Source of the DNA: Phaeobacter sp. A36a-5a
GTDB lineage: Bacteria > Pseudomonadota > Alphaproteobacteria > Rhodobacterales > Rhodobacteraceae
Assembly (NCBI RefSeq): GCF_037911135.1
Contig: NZ_JBBLYU010000002.1
Location: 517,747 to 581,746 of the forward strand
Direction of reading: 5' to 3'
Length of the DNA stretch: 64,000 nucleotides
Shown here piece after piece: positions 54,091 through 62,774 of this stretch. A program made the position numbers and the translations under genes. A model generated the notes under the pieces. The model was not told the DNA's origin, ran no database searches, and saw nothing but the letters and a program-made list of their open reading frames with translations. The first letter of the stretch is position 1. Every line of letters begins with the position of its first letter.

Positions 54091-54843
54091 ATGTCGCGTG
54101 AGGGATCACCCACCTACCCGTTGATCCGAAATGTCGGGCTGTCCGGTATGCTGGTCAGCTTTGGCGATCAGCTGGATGAGGCCACCAATCGCGCCACGCT
54201 GGCCTTTCGCGGTGCGGTCGACGATCTGGCGCTGAGCGGTGTGGTGGAAACCGCGACATCGCTGGCCTCGGTCTTTGTGCGGTTTGACCCGGCAGAGCTG
54301 CCGCATGAGCGTTTGCACGCGGCACTGGCGGATCTGTTGCAGACACGGGACTGGCGCGAAGCGCCCTTGCCGCAGGGGCGGCGGTTCTGGCGGGTGCCCA
54401 CGGTCTATGGGACCGAGCTTGCGCCGCAGCTGGCCGAGGCGGCGGATCTGGCGGGCCTGAGCGAACAGGCGGCAATTGACGAGCTGGGCGCGGCGCGGGT
54501 CAGGGTGCTGACCATCGGATTTGCCCCCGGGCAGCCCTATCTGGGCACTTTGGGCGAACACTGGGACATCCCGCGCCAGAGCGAAGTCACCCCTCAGGTG
54601 CCGGTCGGGGCGCTGGTGCTTGCGATCCGCCAGTTCGTCCTGTTTTCGACCGCGTCACCGACCGGCTGGCGCCATGTCGGGCAGACTGGCCTGACGCTGT
54701 TTCAACCCGAAGCCGCCGATCCATTTGCGCTGCGCGCGGGGGATGAGTTGCAGTTTGAACCGGTCGGAACGGCCGAGTTCCTGCGTCTGCGCGAGACCGG
54801 TGCGCCGCAGGGCGGGGCCATTGTCAGCGAGGTTTCGGCATGA
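54091..54843 (+). CDS. pxpB: 5-oxoprolinase subunit PxpB (KipI-type)
   Basis: A protein of 250 residues. YPLIRNVGLSGMLVSFGDQLDEATNR, FDPAELPHERLHAAL, GFAPGQPYLGTL (about 150-161), RQSEVTPQVPVGALVLAI and GWRHVGQTGLTLF are the KipI/PxpB family blocks. With PxpC and PxpA it hydrolyses 5-oxoproline to glutamate using ATP. GGAGGA precedes the ATG. The operon order is B-C-A with four-base overlaps. Confidence 0.9.
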   Translation: MSREGSPTYPLIRNVGLSGMLVSFGDQLDEATNRATLAFRGAVDDLALSGVVETATSLASVFVRFDPAELPHERLHAALADLLQTRDWREAPLPQGRRFWRVPTVYGTELAPQLAEAADLAGLSEQAAIDELGAARVRVLTIGFAPGQPYLGTLGEHWDIPRQSEVTPQVPVGALVLAIRQFVLFSTASPTGWRHVGQTGLTLFQPEAADPFALRAGDELQFEPVGTAEFLRLRETGAPQGGAIVSEVSA

Positions 54844-55895
54844 GAGCGCTGCGGGTTCTGCGGATCGGTCCCTCCTGCACGGTGCAGGACGGCGGACGGG
54901 TTGGCTATATCGGGCAGGGGCTGTCGCAGGGCGGCGCGGCGGATCGGCTGGCGCTCGCCGAGGGCGCGGCGCTGCTGCGGCAGGATGCCGGGTTGGCGGC
55001 GCTGGAGATGGCCGGCATGGGCGGGCTGTTCGAGGCAACCGAACCCATGCGGATTGCTCTGACCGGCGCCGAGATGCAGGCTACGCTGGATGGTGCGCCG
55101 CTGGTCTGGAACGGCTCGCACAGAATTGAACCGGGGCAGCGGCTGGAAATTGGCGCGGCCCGGCGCGGCGTCTATGGCTATCTGCATCTGGGCGGCGGAT
55201 TGGCCACACCACAGCGGCTGGGCGGACGGTCGACGCATCTGGTGGCAGCCCTTGGCGCGCCGCTGGCCGAGGGCGATATCCTGCCGGTTGGCGAGGAGAC
55301 GACGCCGGCGGCGCGGCGGGTGACCGGGCTTTGCCTTGATGTGGCGGATCGGTTCTCCGGCGGCGAGCTGCGGCTGGTCGAGAGTTTCCAGTCCGATCTT
55401 TTTGACCCGGCGGTGCGTCGGCGCTTTGCCGAGACGCCGTTCACGCCGGGGCGGCGCGCCAGCCGCATGGCGCTGCAACTGATGTCCGAGGGCGAGGGAT
55501 TTGCCGCAGCGGGGCAGCTGAACGTGCTGTCGGAGATCATCGTGCCGGGCGATGTGCAGATGACCGGCGATGGCCGCCCGTTCCTGCTGCTGCGCGAGGC
55601 GCAGACCACCGGCGGCTATCCCCGGATCGGTACGGTTCTGCCCTGCGATCTGTCGCGGGCGGTTCAGGCGGCGGCTGGGGCTGTGCTGCGGTTTCGCTGG
55701 GTGTCGCTGGCCGAAGGGCTGGTGCAGCAGGCGGCGCATGACGCGGCGCTGGCGCGGCTTCCCTCTGCCTGCCGACCGTTGCTACGCGATCCGGCTGATA
55801 TGGCTGACCTTCTGTCCTATCAGTTGATTGGTGGCGTGGTTTCCGCCGCAGCGGATCCTTTTGAACCCCGAGATGAGCCTGGAGCCGAGACATGA
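54840..55895 (+). CDS. pxpC: 5-oxoprolinase subunit PxpC (KipA-type)
   Basis: A protein of 351 residues. LRIGPSCTVQDGGRVGYIGQGLSQGGAADRLA (about 6-37) and GVYGYLHLGGGLATPQRLGGRSTHL (about 110-134) are the KipA signature; GDVQMTGDGRPFLLLREAQTTGGYPRIGTVL (about 237-267) closes the biotin-carboxyltransferase-like fold. No biotin domain is present. It forms the PxpBC complex. The start overlaps pxpB (ATGA). Confidence 0.9.
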   Translation: MRALRVLRIGPSCTVQDGGRVGYIGQGLSQGGAADRLALAEGAALLRQDAGLAALEMAGMGGLFEATEPMRIALTGAEMQATLDGAPLVWNGSHRIEPGQRLEIGAARRGVYGYLHLGGGLATPQRLGGRSTHLVAALGAPLAEGDILPVGEETTPAARRVTGLCLDVADRFSGGELRLVESFQSDLFDPAVRRRFAETPFTPGRRASRMALQLMSEGEGFAAAGQLNVLSEIIVPGDVQMTGDGRPFLLLREAQTTGGYPRIGTVLPCDLSRAVQAAAGAVLRFRWVSLAEGLVQQAAHDAALARLPSACRPLLRDPADMADLLSYQLIGGVVSAAADPFEPRDEPGAET

Positions 55896-56665
55896 GCAAA
55901 ACCGTCGATCTGAACGCCGATATGGGCGAAAGCTTTGGACCTTGGACGATGGGCGATGATGCAGCCCTGCTTGACGTGGTCTCCTCGGCCAATATTGCCT
56001 GCGGGTTTCATGCGGGCGACGCGGATGTGATGGCCGCGACCATGGCGCTGGCGCGGGATCATGGCGTCGGGATCGGCGCGCATCCCGGTTTCGATGATCT
56101 TCAGGGGTTTGGCCGCCGCAAGATGCAGGTGCCGCAGGATACGCTGGCCAATCTGATCCGCTATCAACTGGCGGCGGCGCAGGGCATGGCGCGGGCAGCG
56201 GGCACCGAGGTGCGCCATCTGAAGCTGCATGGCGCCCTGTCGAATATGGCCTGCGTCGATCACGGCATGGCGCGGACCTGCTATGAGGCGGCGCTGGATC
56301 TGGACCCGGATCTGATCATCATGGTGCTGGCCGCCACCGCCATGGAGGAGGTGGTGCGCGAGCTGGGCTGCAACTGGTGCGGTGAGATCTTTGCCGACCG
56401 GGCCTATAATGACGATGGCACGCTGGTGGACCGGTCGCTGCCCGGCGCGGTGATCCATGACCCGGAGATTGCGGGACCGCGGATCCTGAAGATGGTCGAG
56501 GAAGGCGCGATCATCACGGAGAGTGGCGCCCGCATTCCCACGGCCATCGACACCATCTGCCTGCATGGCGACACGCCCACGGCGGTGCAGCTGGCCCGTT
56601 CGGTGCGCCAGTCGCTCTCTGATGGTGGAATCGCTATCCGTGCCTTTGAGGGCCGACGCGGTTAG
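55892..56665 (+). CDS. pxpA: 5-oxoprolinase subunit PxpA (LamB/YcsF family)
   Basis: A protein of 257 residues. VDLNADMGESFGPWTMGDD (about 4-22), SSANIACGFHAGDADVM (about 31-47), IGAHPGFDDLQGFGRR (about 60-75), LKLHGALSNM and EIFADRAYNDDGTLVDR are complete YcsF motifs. It completes 5-oxoprolinase, which salvages pyroglutamate formed spontaneously from glutamine. It overlaps pxpC by ATGA. Confidence 0.92.
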   Translation: MSKTVDLNADMGESFGPWTMGDDAALLDVVSSANIACGFHAGDADVMAATMALARDHGVGIGAHPGFDDLQGFGRRKMQVPQDTLANLIRYQLAAAQGMARAAGTEVRHLKLHGALSNMACVDHGMARTCYEAALDLDPDLIIMVLAATAMEEVVRELGCNWCGEIFADRAYNDDGTLVDRSLPGAVIHDPEIAGPRILKMVEEGAIITESGARIPTAIDTICLHGDTPTAVQLARSVRQSLSDGGIAIRAFEGRRG

Positions 56666-56697
56666 GCAGGGTGATGTGAAATTGGATGTGAATAATT

Positions 56698-56760
56698 TTG
56701 ATGTATATCAGGATTTTATGTCGCTGATTATATAAATTGGATGTTGGAGCCTATTCCAAT
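56698..56760 (+). promoter_or_regulatory. AT-rich promoter region with FNR-like box and inverted repeat
   Basis: TTGAT-gtat-ATCAG at 56698-56711 matches the FNR/FnrL box TTGAT-n4-ATCAA at nine of ten positions. Farther down are attgga (56736-56741) and tccaat (56755-56760), and inside them ttgga / tccaa (56744-56748, 56755-56759), an inverted repeat. The stretch is far more AT-rich than its surroundings and lies between pxpA and the dehalogenase-like gene. Confidence 0.5.
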
Positions 56761-56814
56761 CGCCGATTTCTGGAGTAAACCTGTGGCAGCCCATCCCTGT
56801 ATCAGGTCCCTGCC

Positions 56815-59800
56815 ATGCCTCTTCGTCTGTTCTCGACCCGCTCACGCCCCATAAATCTGGGCCCTTTTCCGATGGAGCGGTTGCAGCCCGGGGTGATGCC
56901 GGATCTGACGGCGGTGCCGCCATTTCAACGGCTGAGTTTTGCCCGGCCCGATATGCCTGCCTCTATCGTCAATGCGATGGGCGAATATCAGGCGATGATG
57001 GATGCGATCCGCGACGGGCTGGTCAACAAGGCGCAGGCTGACTGCCCGGGCGATCCGCAGGAGCGGGCCGATCATATCAAGGCCTTTGGCTATTTCAGCG
57101 ATGCGGCGATGGTGGGGATCGGGCCGATGCCTGCCTCTGCCCGGCTGCACGTGCCTTATCGCAACCCCGATATCGACCGTCTGGCCCACGACCTGAAGAC
57201 CCGCCAGACCAAGACGCTGGCCTCTGGCATCGACATGATCATGGCGGATCTGCGCGATGCGATGGAGGCGCCGCCGACCACTATCGGCGATCACACCCAT
57301 TCGATTGTGTTCCTGTACGACATGCCGCGCGACCCGCGCCCGGAGGAGGTGGGCTGCGACTGGCTGGAGGGGGCCGAGCGGCACCGCGCCTGTCTGCGGG
57401 CCTCGGAGACGGCGGTGGTGCTGGCGAATTACATCCGTCTGCTGGGCTGGGATGCCAAGGCGCATACCGGTACGTCGGCGGATGTGGATCTCAATCAGCT
57501 GACCGTTGCGGCGGGGCTTGCGACGGTTGAGGATGGCAAGCTGGTGAACCCCTATCTGGGGACGCGGTTTGGCGTTGCGGTTGTGACCACCGATTTCGAC
57601 ATGGCGCAGGACAAGCCGCTGTTGCCGCAGGATCTGCAACCGGTGATGCAGGTGAAGGGGCCGAAATGGTGGCTGGGGATCGGGTCCGAACGCTCAGCGC
57701 TGAATGGCGACCCCTTTGCCCGCCGCGATTTCCGCGATGGCCCGCATCCGTTTGAAACGCTGAAGCGGGTGGAGGATCCCACCACCTATATTGACGAGGC
57801 GCGGGTGGCGCGGGTGCCCAAACGCGCCGACATGTTTGCCCGCAGCCAGTTCGGCGATATGGGCAAGACCAATCAGCAGGCCGCAACTGGCGGGTTCTAT
57901 GTGCGCAAGGCGGCGCCTTCGATGGCGCAGCGGCGGATGCTGGGGGCCTTTGTGCTGTTGCAGGATGGTGCGCCGGCCACGCAGGCACCGCGCCCCACGG
58001 ATGCGGAGCGCAATGCGGCCAACATCAAGGCGGCGAGCTATTGGCTGGGGATTGATGCGGTGGGGATCAGCCGCTGCCCGGAGTGGACCTGGTACAGCCA
58101 TGACGCCACCGGCGCAGAGATCCACCCGGAGCATGATCAGGCGATTTCAATGATTGTCGATCAGGGCTTTGACACCACCGAGGGCACCTCGGGGGACGAC
58201 TGGATTGCAGTGGCGCAGTCCATGCGGGCCTATCTGCGGTTTTCGTTGCTGGGCGGTGTGATTGCGCGCCAGATCCGCAACCTTGGCTACAAGGCGAAGG
58301 CCCATACGGTGATGGATGGCGAGGTATTGCAACCGCCGCTGCTGCTGTTGTCGGGACTGGGGGAGGTGAGCCGGATTGGTGAGGTGATCCTGAATCCCTT
58401 CCTTGGGCCGCGTCTGAAATCCGGTGTGGTCACCACCGATATGCCGATGGCGCATGACAAGCCGATCGATTTTGGCCTGCAGGCGTTTTGCGAGGCCTGC
58501 AACAAATGTGCGCGCGAATGCCCGTCGGGCGCCATCACCGCGGGGCCGAAGCTGATGTTCAATGGCTATGAAATCTGGAAGTCGGACAGTCAGAAATGCA
58601 CCACCTACCGGATCACCACGCCCGGCGGGGCGATGTGCGGGCGGTGTATGAAAACCTGCCCCTGGAATCTGGAGGGGATATTCAAGGAAAAACCCTTCCG
58701 CTGGGCGGCGATGAATATGCCAGCGGCGGCGCCTGCGCTGGCGCGGCTGGATGACATGGTCGGCAATGGCGAGATGAACCCGGCCAAGAAATGGTGGTGG
58801 GATCTGGAGCTGGAAGAGGACGGCGGCTATCGCCCGACGCGCCACCCGGTCAATGCGCGCGCGCTGCAAAAGGATCTGGATCTGCGCTATGAGGATCAGA
58901 CGCTGGCGGTTTACCCCGCGCATCTGGCGCCGCATCCCTGGCCCTATCCGTTTCCTATGGACCGGGAGGCGGGGATCGAGGCCTATCAGGCGATGATCAC
59001 CGCCGAGGAATACAAGGAACGGCGCGCCCGCGGCGAGACCGGCGATTGGGATCACATCTATACAAATGACAGCGACAGCCCGGTTCTGCGGGTGGAGGTG
59101 TCGAATGTCGATGTGATGAGCGATGGCGTCACCAAGTACGAGTTCCAGAGCCTCGACGGCAGCCCCTTGCCCGAATGGACGGCGGGGGCGCATCTGGACA
59201 TCGTGGTGGCACCGGAGTTCCTGCGCCAGTATTCCATGTCCGGTGACCCGGCGGATCGGTCGAAATATCAGATCGGGGTGTTGCGCGAGGATGTGGGGCG
59301 AGGGGGATCGAAGCTGCTCCACCGGATTTTCACTAAGGGACGGCGGGTCTTTATCTCCAAACCGATCAACCATTTCCCACTGGTGGAGGAGGCCAGCCGC
59401 AGTTTCCTGATGGGGGGCGGAATTGGTGTCACGCCGATGATTGCGATGGCGCATCGTCTGCATGCGTTGGGACAGCCGTTTGAGCTGCATTACTCCGTCC
59501 CCTCGCGCAAGGATGCAGGCTATCTCGACGATCTTGCAGCGATGCGCTGGGCGGACAATGTGCGGGTGCATGTCTCGGATGAGGGTAGCCGCGCCGATCT
59601 GGACCAGCTGCTGGCAGGGTATCAGGACGGCTGGCATGTCTACACCTGCGGGCCGGATCGCTACATGAGTGGGGTGATGGAGGCAGCAGAGCGTCAGGGC
59701 TTCCCTGAGGAGGCGCGCCATCTTGAGTATTTCTCGGTGCCGGAGGTGCCGGAGTATGAAAACCACGACTTCACGCTGAAGCTGGCGCGCTCGGGGCGTG

Positions 59801-60030
59801 AGGTGTTGGTGCCTGCGGAGAAAACTGCCACCGATGTGCTGGCGGAGAACGGCATTCATATTGATGTGAAATGTTCCGACGGCATCTGTGGTGTTTGCAA
59901 ATGCGGGCTGGTTTCAGGCGAGGTGGAACACCGCGATTTCGTGCTGTCCAAGGCGCAGCGCAAGGGCGCGGTGATCCTGTGCCAGTCACGGGCCGCAGAA
60001 AAGGGCGGCGTGATCGAGGTGGATCTCTGA
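56815..60030 (+). CDS. Self-sufficient reductive dehalogenase-like fusion protein (RdhA + 4Fe-4S + flavin reductase + 2Fe-2S)
   Basis: A protein of 1071 residues. An N-terminal cobalamin-type domain occurs twice: residues 203-269 and 482-551 share the pattern for LG..AKAHT then NP.LG.R then VVTTD..MA.DKP. Two 4Fe-4S motifs follow, C559-E-A-C-N-K-C-A-R-E-C569-P and C608-G-R-C-M-K-T-C615-P. The C-terminal part is an FMN reductase (QYSMSGDPAD, about 804-813; FLMGGGIGVTPMIAMAHRL) and a plant-type ferredoxin (C1020, C1025, C1028, C1056). This order matches catabolic dehalogenases of the BhbA/NpRdhA type, which use NADPH and B12. Tyr 427 lies near the recalled catalytic Tyr. The substrate is unknown; no Tat signal or anchor gene is present. 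Confidence 0.85.
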   Translation: MPLRLFSTRSRPINLGPFPMERLQPGVMPDLTAVPPFQRLSFARPDMPASIVNAMGEYQAMMDAIRDGLVNKAQADCPGDPQERADHIKAFGYFSDAAMVGIGPMPASARLHVPYRNPDIDRLAHDLKTRQTKTLASGIDMIMADLRDAMEAPPTTIGDHTHSIVFLYDMPRDPRPEEVGCDWLEGAERHRACLRASETAVVLANYIRLLGWDAKAHTGTSADVDLNQLTVAAGLATVEDGKLVNPYLGTRFGVAVVTTDFDMAQDKPLLPQDLQPVMQVKGPKWWLGIGSERSALNGDPFARRDFRDGPHPFETLKRVEDPTTYIDEARVARVPKRADMFARSQFGDMGKTNQQAATGGFYVRKAAPSMAQRRMLGAFVLLQDGAPATQAPRPTDAERNAANIKAASYWLGIDAVGISRCPEWTWYSHDATGAEIHPEHDQAISMIVDQGFDTTEGTSGDDWIAVAQSMRAYLRFSLLGGVIARQIRNLGYKAKAHTVMDGEVLQPPLLLLSGLGEVSRIGEVILNPFLGPRLKSGVVTTDMPMAHDKPIDFGLQAFCEACNKCARECPSGAITAGPKLMFNGYEIWKSDSQKCTTYRITTPGGAMCGRCMKTCPWNLEGIFKEKPFRWAAMNMPAAAPALARLDDMVGNGEMNPAKKWWWDLELEEDGGYRPTRHPVNARALQKDLDLRYEDQTLAVYPAHLAPHPWPYPFPMDREAGIEAYQAMITAEEYKERRARGETGDWDHIYTNDSDSPVLRVEVSNVDVMSDGVTKYEFQSLDGSPLPEWTAGAHLDIVVAPEFLRQYSMSGDPADRSKYQIGVLREDVGRGGSKLLHRIFTKGRRVFISKPINHFPLVEEASRSFLMGGGIGVTPMIAMAHRLHALGQPFELHYSVPSRKDAGYLDDLAAMRWADNVRVHVSDEGSRADLDQLLAGYQDGWHVYTCGPDRYMSGVMEAAERQGFPEEARHLEYFSVPEVPEYENHDFTLKLARSGREVLVPAEKTATDVLAENGIHIDVKCSDGICGVCKCGLVSGEVEHRDFVLSKAQRKGAVILCQSRAAEKGGVIEVDL

Positions 60031-60059
60031 GCGCTGCGCGGAGGCGTCAGCCGGCCGCA

Positions 60060-60095
60060 AATAAAACGGGCCGCGCGTGACGTCGCGCGGCCCGT
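60060..60095 (-). terminator. Terminator after the phytochrome gene
   Basis: The perfect 12-base arms acgggccgcgcg / cgcgcggcccgt enclose TGACGT and are followed on the minus strand by TTTTAT. Confidence 0.8.
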
Positions 60096-60116
60096 ATCGC
60101 GCTGGTAGGTCGCGGT

Positions 60117-62693
60117 TTAGCTGTCCCTTGCGGCCTTCATCTCGCCTGCGCGGATCAGGGCTGTGGCCAGCGCGCTTTCGGAGATCGGTTTTTGCACAAT
60201 CGGGCAGGGCGGGTAGATATCGACGATATCCTGCACCTCGCCATAGCCGGTGGTCAGCACAAAGGGGATGCCCTGCCGGGCCAGCTCCTCGGCCACCGGC
60301 ACCGATTGTTCGGAGCCGAGATTGACGTCCAGCACCGCATATTCAAAGCCGCCCTCCGCCAGTGCGTCCAGCGCCTTGCCGACGGAGGAGGCGCTGGCGA
60401 CCTCGAAGAAACCCATATCTTCGAGCATTGCGGTAAGATCCATGGCGATGATGAAACTGTCCTCAACCACCAGCGCCTTGCCCTGAAGCTGCGCGGCCTG
60501 TTGGGCCGGATCCACCATGATGGTGGTCTTGGCGACAGTTGTCTCATCGACGATCTTGTGCAGGTAGAGGGTGGGAATGCGGAACGATGCCTCAAGACCT
60601 GTGGTCTTGTACTGGATCTTGGCATCGCCCTTCAGCTCATGCGGGATGGAATTCTCCACGATCGAGGAGCCAAATCCGCGCCGCGAGGGAGGGGCAACCG
60701 GTGGCCCGCCCCGTTCGACCCAGTCGATCAGAAGCGCGCCGCTGTCTTCTTCCTTCAGGGTGATGATGACCCGGCCCACCCCGTTGCTGAGCGCGCCGTG
60801 CTTGACGGAGTTTGTGGTCAGCTCATGCAGGACAAGCGCCAGCGTGGTGAACGCCGTCGGCGAGATCAGCGCGTCAGGACCGTTGATCACCACCTCACCA
60901 GGACGCCCGGTGCTATAGGCCTCCAGTTCACAGGTTATAAGGGCGCGCAGAGAGGCGGGCTCCCATTGTTCGCTGGTCAACTGGTCATGGGCGCGTGCCA
61001 GAGAATGGATGCGGCCATCAAGATTGTCGGTAAATTCGGTCAGCGTGAGCGCCGTTCCCTTGGTCTGGGTGACCAGCCCGCGCATCAGGTTGAGGATATT
61101 GCGGACCCGGTGGTTGAGTTCGGAGATCAGCAATTGCTGCTGTTCCTCGGCCCGCGCCCGTTCGGCATTGGCGGCCTCGGTCACCTTGAGGAAGATTTCC
61201 AGCAGCACGGTGCGCAGCAGATTGGCACTGTGAAGGGCTTCCTCTGTCCAGGGGACACTGCGCCATTCCACGGTTTCCTGCCAGGCCTCAAAGCTCTTGC
61301 GCGGGGTAAGGCGCACGCCATTGGGGCCGACCTCCATCGGTTTGGTCGGATCCCCCGCCCATTCCACGGTCTGCGAGATCTTGCGCCGACACAGGATCAG
61401 ATAGTCGCGCGGGCGTTTGGAGATCGGGATCGCCAGAATGCCTGCGCAGCGGTCGATGTAGTCGCGTGCGGGTTCGTGAAGGCTCTCCAGCTGGTTGGTG
61501 GAAAAGGCGGTTGTGCCGATGGTCAGATCCAGCATCCGCGCCAGCGACCGGGTTTCCTCGGCGGTCGGGGTGAGGCCGGTGGCCTGGAAGTCGCCATCTG
61601 AGTAGAGCACCAGCCCGTCATGCGGGATCACGTCCTGAATATCCTCGGACACCGATATCAGGCTGTCCTTGAACGGGCGGCCATCCGCCAGCATCGCCAT
61701 CAGCTGCGTTTGCAGCCGGTTCATGTTCTTTTCTTCGCGGCTGCGCTGCTTGGTCTCGAACTGGCTCAGCTCATAGGAGAAGACATGGGCAAACATCTCG
61801 ATCGCCGTGCGGCGCTCATAATCAATGTAGCGTGGGCGATTGTGGTGGCAGGCAAACAGCCCCCAAAGCTCGCCATCCTTCATGATCGACACCGACATCG
61901 AGGCGCGCACGCCCATGTTGCGCAGATATTCCAGATGGATCGGCGACACGGCGCGCGTCACCGCCAGCGACAGGTCCAGCGGGGCGCCGTCGATCTTGAA
62001 GGCGGGGGTGATCGGTGATCCGGCATCATCCACATCCGCAATCAGCCGCAGCAACGAGCGTTTGTAGAGCGCGCGTGCCTGAACCGGGATATCGGAGGCG
62101 GGAAAGAACATGTTTTCGTATTTCTTGGTCCGGTCGCTGCGCACCTCGGCAATGACCTGGCCGGACTGATCGGGCTGGAACTGATAGACCATCACGCTGT
62201 CGAAACCGGAAAGCGCCTGCAGGCCCCGTGCCGCCCCCTGCGCCAGTCGGGCGATGCCCTCATCGCGGCGCAGCTGCGAGAAATGCGGATAGATCTCCGA
62301 CATCACATCGCGCTCGCTGCGGTCGAACTTCGGTTCGAACTCCACCACCAGATGGCGCCCGCTCTGATGGATACTGATATCAAAGGCCTGAACGCCGGTC
62401 TTCAGCGGGATGTTGAAAAAGCGCAGGCTGCTGTCCGGGGCTTCCAAGGCGCCCAGATTGCGGCGAATGCGGCCGAAGGCCGCCTCGGTGATCAGCCCTG
62501 CCAGCGATTGGCCGATGGCCTCCTCAGCCGCGATGCCCAGGATTTCCTGCAGGTTCTCCGAAGCATGCTGCACGATCCAATCGGTCGATAAGGCGATCAG
62601 CCCGCCATAGGATTGCACCCGGCCCAGTTGATGAATGGGTTCGCGATCGCAGTTGGTCAGGGTCGTGGTGGAAACGGTTTGTTCCAAAGCCAT
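60117..62693 (-). CDS. bphP: Bacteriophytochrome with HWE histidine kinase and receiver domain
   Basis: A protein of 858 residues. Cys 15 in TNCDREPIHQLGRVQSYG is the biliverdin attachment site. PAS (about 20-125), GAF with PASDIP (198-203, Asp 201) and PHY with the tongue PRKSF (464-468) form the photosensor. The HWE kinase has ELNHRVRNIL (His 528), the N-box HELTTNSVKHG (623-633) and the WVE motif. A receiver domain follows (about 735-850, Asp 789). It senses red/far-red light in the cytoplasm. The heme oxygenase gene just upstream supplies the chromophore. No separate response regulator follows. Confidence 0.93.
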   Translation of the reverse strand: MALEQTVSTTTLTNCDREPIHQLGRVQSYGGLIALSTDWIVQHASENLQEILGIAAEEAIGQSLAGLITEAAFGRIRRNLGALEAPDSSLRFFNIPLKTGVQAFDISIHQSGRHLVVEFEPKFDRSERDVMSEIYPHFSQLRRDEGIARLAQGAARGLQALSGFDSVMVYQFQPDQSGQVIAEVRSDRTKKYENMFFPASDIPVQARALYKRSLLRLIADVDDAGSPITPAFKIDGAPLDLSLAVTRAVSPIHLEYLRNMGVRASMSVSIMKDGELWGLFACHHNRPRYIDYERRTAIEMFAHVFSYELSQFETKQRSREEKNMNRLQTQLMAMLADGRPFKDSLISVSEDIQDVIPHDGLVLYSDGDFQATGLTPTAEETRSLARMLDLTIGTTAFSTNQLESLHEPARDYIDRCAGILAIPISKRPRDYLILCRRKISQTVEWAGDPTKPMEVGPNGVRLTPRKSFEAWQETVEWRSVPWTEEALHSANLLRTVLLEIFLKVTEAANAERARAEEQQQLLISELNHRVRNILNLMRGLVTQTKGTALTLTEFTDNLDGRIHSLARAHDQLTSEQWEPASLRALITCELEAYSTGRPGEVVINGPDALISPTAFTTLALVLHELTTNSVKHGALSNGVGRVIITLKEEDSGALLIDWVERGGPPVAPPSRRGFGSSIVENSIPHELKGDAKIQYKTTGLEASFRIPTLYLHKIVDETTVAKTTIMVDPAQQAAQLQGKALVVEDSFIIAMDLTAMLEDMGFFEVASASSVGKALDALAEGGFEYAVLDVNLGSEQSVPVAEELARQGIPFVLTTGYGEVQDIVDIYPPCPIVQKPISESALATALIRAGEMKAARDS

Positions 62694-62774
62694 TATACAG
62701 GCCCTTTTTATTGGGATGTTATCAATATCATGCGCGCTGTCCGATCCGCGCAGTCTTCTCAGCAGTCTTATATA

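Noticed and set aside
58147..59859. A 570-codon open frame on the minus strand inside the dehalogenase fusion
   Set aside because: It is antisense to conserved iron-sulfur and reductase motifs and rich in His/Arg/Gln as expected of a shadow frame.
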